DNA of 64,000 nucleotides from Flammula alnicola (Eukaryota > Basidiomycota > Agaricomycetes > Agaricales > Strophariaceae): contig JADNRV010000021.1 in the NCBI GenBank assembly GCA_015499995.1, positions 62,001 to 126,000 on the forward strand, in the 5' to 3' direction. The notes beneath the pieces were generated by a model. It saw only the letters and a program-made list of their open reading frames with translations. It did not search any database and was not told the DNA's origin. Below, in pieces: positions 58,216-64,000 of this stretch. A program made the position numbers and the translations under genes. Position 1 is the first letter of the stretch; each line of letters opens with the position of its first letter.

Positions 58216-59181
58216 TTATGCCCAGTTGTCGATTAACGAGTCCCGCATCTCTCCAATCACGGCTGTCGAGTCCTGTCCTTGTAGCTCTGGAATTATGTTG
58301 AACTTGGATAATAAAATGAGAGGCCACAGAAAGAACGTACTGAAAGCCGCCTCGATCACACTGATTTCTGTAGCTGTTGTCTCGAGCCGGTAAACGCACA
58401 CCAATCGTTGACGATCAGACCAGCGCCAATGACGTCCGAACCACGATTTACTGTGCCGGCCTGGGGATAATCAAAAATTGAGTACTGCCGAAATCGAAAT
58501 CAAGAGATAGGAAACGCACCACCAGGGGTATTTGCAGCAAGCTACTCAGCTCATCCTGGTCTTGTATACTTGTAAGTGGGTGCACGAGTCCTCCCTGGTT
58601 CGTGATAGCGCAATAACTTCCCACAAGCACATTATTCGCGATGGTCTGTCGGAAAACTTCGACTTTCAGCACGTCCGCGATGATTTCCTCTGTTTCACGG
58701 TCCACGTCTGGGTGGACAAGGGCAACGTATCGTTACACGCGATGACATTTCCGAGTGCCGAGAGACGTTCTTCCACGCGTTGGATTGCCACAGCTTCAGG
58801 CAGGGAATTTCGCAGGTGCTGCAGCTCTTGATCGGTTGTAGTTGAGGGTACGAGAAGACCATGTCGATTACCTGAAAATCCGGGTACGACAAGCATTAAG
58901 AGATAAGAAGCAAAAAGGACAAAAAATCCACGCACCTGCGGTCAAACGGCCAATTATTCGTGTTCCGCCAATGCTGGTGTGCACGATGGGGATGACGTCT
59001 CCTAGTTCGCTCTCGAACGCGGAGTAGAAGTTGGTGCTGCCTTGGATTGCAGCAGGCAGTAGCTGTTTGTCAGTTTGGCGAAAACGCCGATGTCGCTGTG
59101 ATTTTCGAACTGGAGACCTGTTGGTAATTTCAGAAATGATCGTGCTAGTTTATAAGGGCGAGATAACATACGGGTGGCCAT
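58216..59181 (-). CDS. TIF6: Eukaryotic initiation factor 6, frameshifted as read
   Basis: eIF6/Tif6 binds the 60S subunit, is needed for its biogenesis and blocks premature joining to 40S; it is normally an essential single-copy gene of about 245 residues. ATG 59181; the first intron splits MATR from [20 protein letters not shown]. Then [132 protein letters not shown] and the C-terminal SLIDNWA. Three single-base losses (near 59054, 58729 and 58389) break the frame; with them ignored the protein is full length and highly conserved. Loss of an essential gene would be surprising unless another copy exists. Confidence 0.82.
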
Positions 59182-59574
59182 TTTTGAGGGTTGGAGGGGT
59201 AAGGATATGGTTTACGAGGCCTAGAAGTTTTTAGAGGAGGCTGAGAGCCAAGACTTGAGGATAGATCGATCGTGTTGGGCGTATAGATAGCTTTATACGA
59301 TTAGATAATTCCCTTTCCTTTTTTTCTTCGAGTCACGATTAGTTACACAGGTCACGCTTTCCGAGTCGCGTCACTGCATCGGTTCCGCAACTCGCATGCC
59401 AACCACCGCCATCGGCAAAGCTATTGCGAAACCCCATACGACTCATTTCCAGGCTTCTACTGGCAAACTTGACATGTTGTTCTGACTCGACCTGCTGGCG
59501 CTTCTCACCGCCTTCGCGGTTCGCACAATTGACATTGCGACCCAGATCCCTGAACAGCATTCGTTTGAATCACA
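59182..59574. other. Divergent promoter of eIF6 and NDUFAF7 homologues
   Basis: About 390 bp between the two start codons. A mitochondrial presequence for NDUFAF7 might be encoded in an upstream exon here, but I could not identify one. Confidence 0.4.
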
Positions 59575-61154
59575 ATGTCACCCGAGAAGGACGGTAATCG
59601 AGCAACACCTGCTGGATCGTATCAAGGTTCTTATCGCCTGCACTATAATCTGCTTGCTCTGATTGACGAGCAGATTAGCTCACGGGACCACTCCCATTTG
59701 CTACGTACATGCAACAATGTCTTTCCCATCCAACACATGGGTACTATATGAATCCTGAAAATAGAGTCTTTGGGTCGCGTGGAGACTTCATCACGAGTCC
59801 TGAGATAAGCCAAATGTTTGGAGAAGTACGTATTCGTATAGTTATTGCAGCGAAATCGGGCAGTAACGACCTCACAGTGAACGCTGGATAGCTGGTGGCA
59901 GTATGGCTCCTCTCACAATACGAGATTGCTGGGAAGCAGAGTTCTCTCCGGTTCATTGAACTTGGACCTGGTAAGGGAACGCTGATGGGAGATATTTTGC
60001 GGGCAAGTCACTAAGGTTCACAATTTAGTCGCACATTCTCAAAGATCCTTTACAGGTGGCTTTGCAGTTTCTAACAGGAAAGCATATCAACGTGCATCTT
60101 GTGGAAACAAGCCCCTCGATGCGCGCCACACAACAAGCATATCTGACCTCGATCTCGAATGAGCGTCCGCACGTCCATTTGCATTGGCATAACTCGATCA
60201 ATGAAATACCTACCAGTTCCTCTGAATACACCATGCTCGTCGCGCACGAATTCTTTGACGCATTACCCATACATATCCTGCAGGTATATTTTCCGGGAAT
60301 ACTCGCTGCCATATGTTCTAACTTTGCTCAACAGAAAGCTGAAACAGGTCAATGGCACGAGGTGCTTGTCGCATCGAACATCGACCAGGAAACTACCTCT
60401 AATGATGATTCCAATGGTTCCAATGAAACCGAAAAAGCCACACCCGCGCCCTCTTTCCGTCGCGTCTTAGCGCCACAGCCATCAGCAATATCCACGGTGC
60501 TTGGCCATTCCTCGCCCAGATTTCAAGAACTCCCTGCTGGATCTTCATTAGAAGTTTCGCCAACGTCATTCGAATAGCGCGCAAAGTCGGCGAACTGCTT
60601 GCACGAGGCAAGCCGGAAGACGAAAAACCTTCCTTAGGAGGAAGTGGACTTATCATCGACTATGGAGGGAACAATGCATTCGGTTACTCCTTCCGAGTGA
60701 GTTTTAATGATGATTGTTTAAGTCGACTTTTTCTGATGGTGATCACCAGGCGTTCAAAAGCCACAATATCGTGGACGTATTTCATGAACCAGGGAACTGC
60801 GATCTTACCGCCAACGTCGACTTTGCTTATTTGAAGGAGGCTATGGGTGACCTGGGTAAGCTTCACCCACAGGTCGCTAAGTGCATTATTAACGAATATC
60901 TAGTGACGACACATGGTCCAATGCCGCAGGGAACATTTCTGAAAGAGATGGGCCTTCCGCTGCGCTTACAGGGCCTATTGAAAACTGCGAAAACAGAAGA
61001 GCGTCGAGAGGAGATACGTGGAGCAGCGGTGAGATTGGTGGATCCTTTGGGTATGGGAAAGGAGTATCAGGTGTTGGGAATTACTAGTGAGCCTCCGAGC
61101 CCGAAAACGCCAGAGGCGAGGGCGACTTGGCCTTTTGTAGACACGAAGCCGTAA
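59575..61154 (+). CDS. NDUFAF7: NDUFAF7/MidA-like arginine methyltransferase, frameshifted as read
   Basis: Mitochondrial enzyme that dimethylates an arginine of complex I subunit NDUFS2 during assembly. Sequence in order: SPEKDGNRATPAGSYQGSYR, LIDEQISS, then one frame over TGPLPFATYMQQCLSHPTHG, YYMNPENRVFGSRGDFITSP, EISQMFGELVAVWLLSQYE, the SAM motif FIELGPGKGTLMGDIL, VHLVETSPSMR, VAHEFFDALPIHILQ, and after another shift IARKVGELLARGKPEDEKPS, GLIIDYGGNNAFGYSFR, FKSHNIVDVFHEPGNCDLTA, NVDFAYLKEAMGD, THGPMPQGTFLKEMGLPLRL and GMGKEYQVLGI. Single-base losses near 59677 and 60570 break the frame. One intron has a GC donor (60003). The start ATG 59575 lacks a clear presequence. Confidence 0.78.
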
Positions 61155-61299
61155 TAGACTTGTTTCGCCAGCAATGATTGAGCAAGTGAGAATGGCTCTT
61201 TCGACCCTATCATAGAGAAAAATGCAGAAAGATGAATTCAGGAAGAAGCTGCATCTTTCATCAGTACAGAACGTTGAATGTTAAAGCAGTTGCTGTGTG
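61155..61299. other. Junction of a tandem partial duplication
   Basis: Short spacer between the NDUFAF7 homologue and its duplicated 3' part; no gene. Confidence 0.4.
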
Positions 61300-61882
61300 C
61301 GCAAACATTTACTTATGGCGAATCCAAGGCAAATTGGAGAACGAGAAACCCTTCCTTAGGACGATGTGGCCTTATCGATATCATCGACTACAGAGGAAAC
61401 AATGCGGTTGGGAACTCGTTCCGAGTGAATTTCAAGGATGACTGTTTGAATCGACTATTTTCTGATGATAGTCTCCAGGCATTCAGAAGCCACAATATCG
61501 AGGACGTCTTCGTGAACCAGGGAACTGTCATTTCACCGCCAACGTCGATTTGGTGAATGTGAAAGAAGCAATAAGGGATCTAGGTAAGCTTCGCCCACAT
61601 GTCGCTAAGGCACGCGTCATTACCAAATATCTAGTGACAAAACATGGACTGATGCTGCAGGGCATATTTCTGAGGAAGAGAGGCCTTCCGCTGTGGTTAC
61701 AGGGCCTATTGAAAGCCGCGAAAACAAAAGAACGTCGAAAGGAGAAACGCGGAGCAGCGTCAAGGATGGCGAGTCTTGTAGGTATGGGAAAGGAGTATCA
61801 TGTATTGGGAATTACCAATGAACCCCGAAAGCGCCAGAGGGGAGGAGACTCGGGCTATTGCAGACGCAAAGCCGTGATATGA
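61300..61882 (+). pseudogene. Duplicated 3' half of the NDUFAF7 gene
   Basis: Repeats 60600-61150 at roughly 80-85 percent, including the intron (spliced ends gtgaattt and ctccag). Peptides: NPSLGRCGLIDIIDYRGNNA, SDDSLQAFRSHNIEDVF, THE block LVTKHGLMLQGIFLRKRGLP and MGKEYHVLGITNEP. Reading frames are broken at about 61360 and 61540, and it lacks the catalytic N-terminal half, so it is a dead partial copy. Confidence 0.8.
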
Positions 61883-62087
61883 AAAGACTTATTTCGTGCA
61901 AAGGTGTTGATACCCAGGATATCAAGTGATGCAGAATGTCGAGACCACCTTCAGAATTACTCCGAGATGCTTCAATGATGGAGCATCGATGGAGATTCGT
62001 GTTGGAGATAGACTTTGGACATTCTGGACTCCTTGGAAATGATGAAATCGGGTGCAGAGCAGTGATAGGTGGCATGCGTCGGCTAAT
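61883..62087. other. Intergenic
   Basis: 3' flanks of the partial duplicate (+) and the FRA10AC1 homologue (-). No gene. Confidence 0.45.
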
Positions 62088-62924
62088 TCAAGAAGTCCTC
62101 GAGGGAGACGATGTGCGCTTGGAGTGACTAGCCTCCACAATGGGGCGACGAGGTGATTTCGAACGAGAGCTTCGTCGTCTGCGTGACGATCTCTCCTTGT
62201 CATCCGCGTCTTCTCTCGACCGTTTCTTCCGCCGATGTTTCTCCAAATCATTATCCTCCGCCTCTTTTTGAGCAAGTGTGGCACCTTCATCATCCGGGGG
62301 CGACTGTGAATCCAAGGCTGGTGCAGACTTTTCTTTTTCCTTTGAGCGCTTCCACATCAGCTTCTTGACGCATTTCCCGCATAGAACGACCTTCACGAGA
62401 GCAGACTTGCTCTCTCCATGCTCCAAGTAGGTGAATGGCAACTCCAAAGTTGTCAATGGCACCTTAGTATCCTCTTCATCTCGAAAGCGTGGCCGGAAAT
62501 GGTGTTCGCAGCGAGTGTTTCCACATGTAGTCTCTCCCGCTCCAGAGAGTACCTCTTCTTCGGTACGCCAGCGAAGCGCAAACTGATAGGAGGACTGTTA
62601 GTTCTGGAAAGACGGATTAATGAGAAAGAGACGCACATTTCCCGACTTATAGTGCTTGAGATCACAAACCGCGAACTCGCGATATAGATTAGAATAGTAC
62701 TTTCCAGCCAGTTGCTCATCCCAACTCGAAGGTTTCTCGCCTTCTTCCCTCAAAAATCTATCAAAAGTGAGGTTAATAGGTTTGTTTTAGTCTTCTTCCG
62801 AGCTGCGAAACACCTTGGATACACAGGCTTACTTGTGGGATGCCTTCAGAATCTCGAATTCGGTGATTCCTACAGGCCGTGGGGCGTTATTCCTGGAAGA
62901 GCTGGCGTAGGGATAGAGCGCCAT
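62088..62924 (-). CDS. FRA10AC1: FRA10AC1-like nuclear protein
   Basis: Homologue of the folate-sensitive fragile-site protein FRA10AC1, a nuclear, spliceosome-associated protein of unclear role. ATG 62924 (MALYPYASSSRNNAPRPVG). Exons join as ITEFEILKASHK / FLREEGEKPSSWDEQLAGKY, then YSNLYREFAVCDLKHYKSGN / FALRWRTEEEVLSGAGETTC. A zinc-ribbon-like set of cysteines follows (TTCGNTRC, LCGKCVKKL) with LTTLELPFTYLEHGESKSAL between. The C-terminus is Arg/Ser/Lys-rich (RRRRSSRSKSPRRP), as in splicing-related proteins. No frameshift, in contrast to its three left neighbours. Confidence 0.85.
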
Positions 62925-64000
62925 GGATAACCTTCGTTTCGATTGGAAAATAGAAACCTGACCCTTTCAAATAGCAAGGAATAGTTAATGCAATGAGCAG
63001 ATTGGGTGATTGGGCCCAGCAGAAGTCCTGGGTTGATCAACTGTTGATCGTCGTTTGCTCGGATTATGTAATCTATATTTAATTTCAAGTTGGCGCTGGC
63101 CCGCACATATCCTTCCAACCACTTGCCCAGCAGACAATATGCACCATATCGTCCATTCCCTCATCTGTCTCCATGCCCTTGCCTGGAGATCATGATATCT
63201 ACAATTTGAAACCCGAACAACTGCGCAATTTGACAACCCGGAGTAGAACAACACGAAGATCATCAACTTCGAATTCGGACGTTAACGCCCTACTGCCTCC
63301 TTCGGTCTCAGATGACTATGAATACCACACGATAGCACACGATGTTACTAGTACCTGTCTTCGTGTTTGTCCAGCCCACGGTTTCTCAAGAATATGTTGG
63401 TGATCACCTGTCTGTCATCAATCAGATGGCACAGATTCTTTCTCACTACAAATTTAAAACGAACCTATGACTGGCGGATTATCGGAATGTTTGTTGCCTC
63501 GTCGCAGCCCTAAATCTCATGGCCGCCCATCTTTTAGAGCTAATAGGTTCCTGATCTACGCCCATATCAACCAACAGAGGATTCTAACAATGATCGAAGG
63601 CCAATTTTTAGTGGTAATATCTTGAAGACACGGTGCACGGACGCCATCACCATAAGACGGAATAACAGTCTTGAGGCTGTCTACAGCGCAAGGTATGTCT
63701 TGCGGCACTGTGCCATCCAGAATTTCTGACGATCTCTATCTCTTCTCTCAGCCAACACTTGGACAAACGCTTTTAAAAGCTCAGCTTATTCCAGATGCCG
63801 AAGTTATCATCATCATAATGATGGAGGGCGTGCATTCTATAAAGCTCACTGATTAACATCTGAAGGTTATCTTTCACTGCGGACACTCGTCTCGCTTTTC
63901 CCTCCGTCCTATTCAATCGCTATCACCATCCAAAGCATAAGCAATATTGCACAACCAGATGATGAGCAAGATTCGCTTCCTCGTGGAGAAGAGGGAATCA
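62925..64000. other. Window end: possible partial plus-strand gene
   Basis: The frame at 63138-63403 reads LPGDHDIYNLKPEQLRNLTT and RSRTTRRSSTSNSDVNALLP, faintly like the region following the F-box in some basidiomycete F-box proteins; other exons may lie at 63466-63630 and 63671-63856. No F-box itself is seen and the evidence is weak. The first 200 bp is the promoter of the FRA10AC1 homologue. Confidence 0.2.

Noticed and set aside
1..64000. tRNA or other structural RNA genes.
   Set aside because: A visual search for T-loop words (gttcgaat, gttcaaat) gave only isolated hits without a matching cloverleaf; a tRNA scan would be decisive.

Overview
The window looks like nuclear DNA from a mushroom-forming basidiomycete (Agaricomycetes). 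Genes are split by many introns of about 45-60 nt. Biotin synthesis uses the fused dethiobiotin synthetase/DAPA aminotransferase. A DUF6593-type protein and a lineage-type expansion of F-box-like genes are present. All gene calls come from reading translations and splice junctions by eye; family names rest on recognised motifs, not on a search.

Layout. 0.2-14.4 kb: a small membrane protein, pICln (methylosome), a mariner-like transposase scrap, an SH3 protein, a DUF6593 protein, the fused biotin enzyme and the PI3-kinase VPS34. 15-17 kb: a truncated leucine-rich-repeat gene. 18.4-26.5 kb: ILV5 (ketol-acid reductoisomerase), a long coiled-coil protein and trimethyllysine dioxygenase; the last two diverge from a promoter with TTAGGG motifs. 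27-46 kb: five related F-box-like genes (copies A, B, C on +; D, E on -), interleaved with LYS4, a DUF1295 membrane protein, SDE2 and RCC1. 47.6-54.9 kb: two tandem arrestin-like genes, a METTL21-type methyltransferase and a peroxisomal-type carrier. 55.6-61.2 kb: ARP10, eIF6 and NDUFAF7 homologues, each broken by single-base losses. 62.1-62.9 kb: a FRA10AC1 homologue.

Conserved housekeeping genes form the frame and do not make one pathway. Individual roles are biotin, branched-chain amino acid, lysine and carnitine synthesis, endosomal PI3P, Ran-GTP, ribosome and complex I biogenesis, dynactin, and RNA processing.

The most unusual part is the F-box-like family. The paralogues are mosaics: one block of about 350 bp is almost identical between copies B and C, while the last 82 codons of the same two genes differ by 22 amino-acid replacements against 4 silent changes. 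That is a diversifying-selection signature such as recognition proteins show. The cluster also holds a 549-bp MITE with 75-bp terminal inverted repeats and TAA target duplications, a second inverted-repeat element, tandem repeats, duplicated flanks and two family remnants.

The second point is the dense run of apparent 1-nt deletions at 55.9-60.6 kb. It hits three adjacent conserved genes, one of them (eIF6) normally essential, so sequence error must be excluded before calling them pseudogenes.
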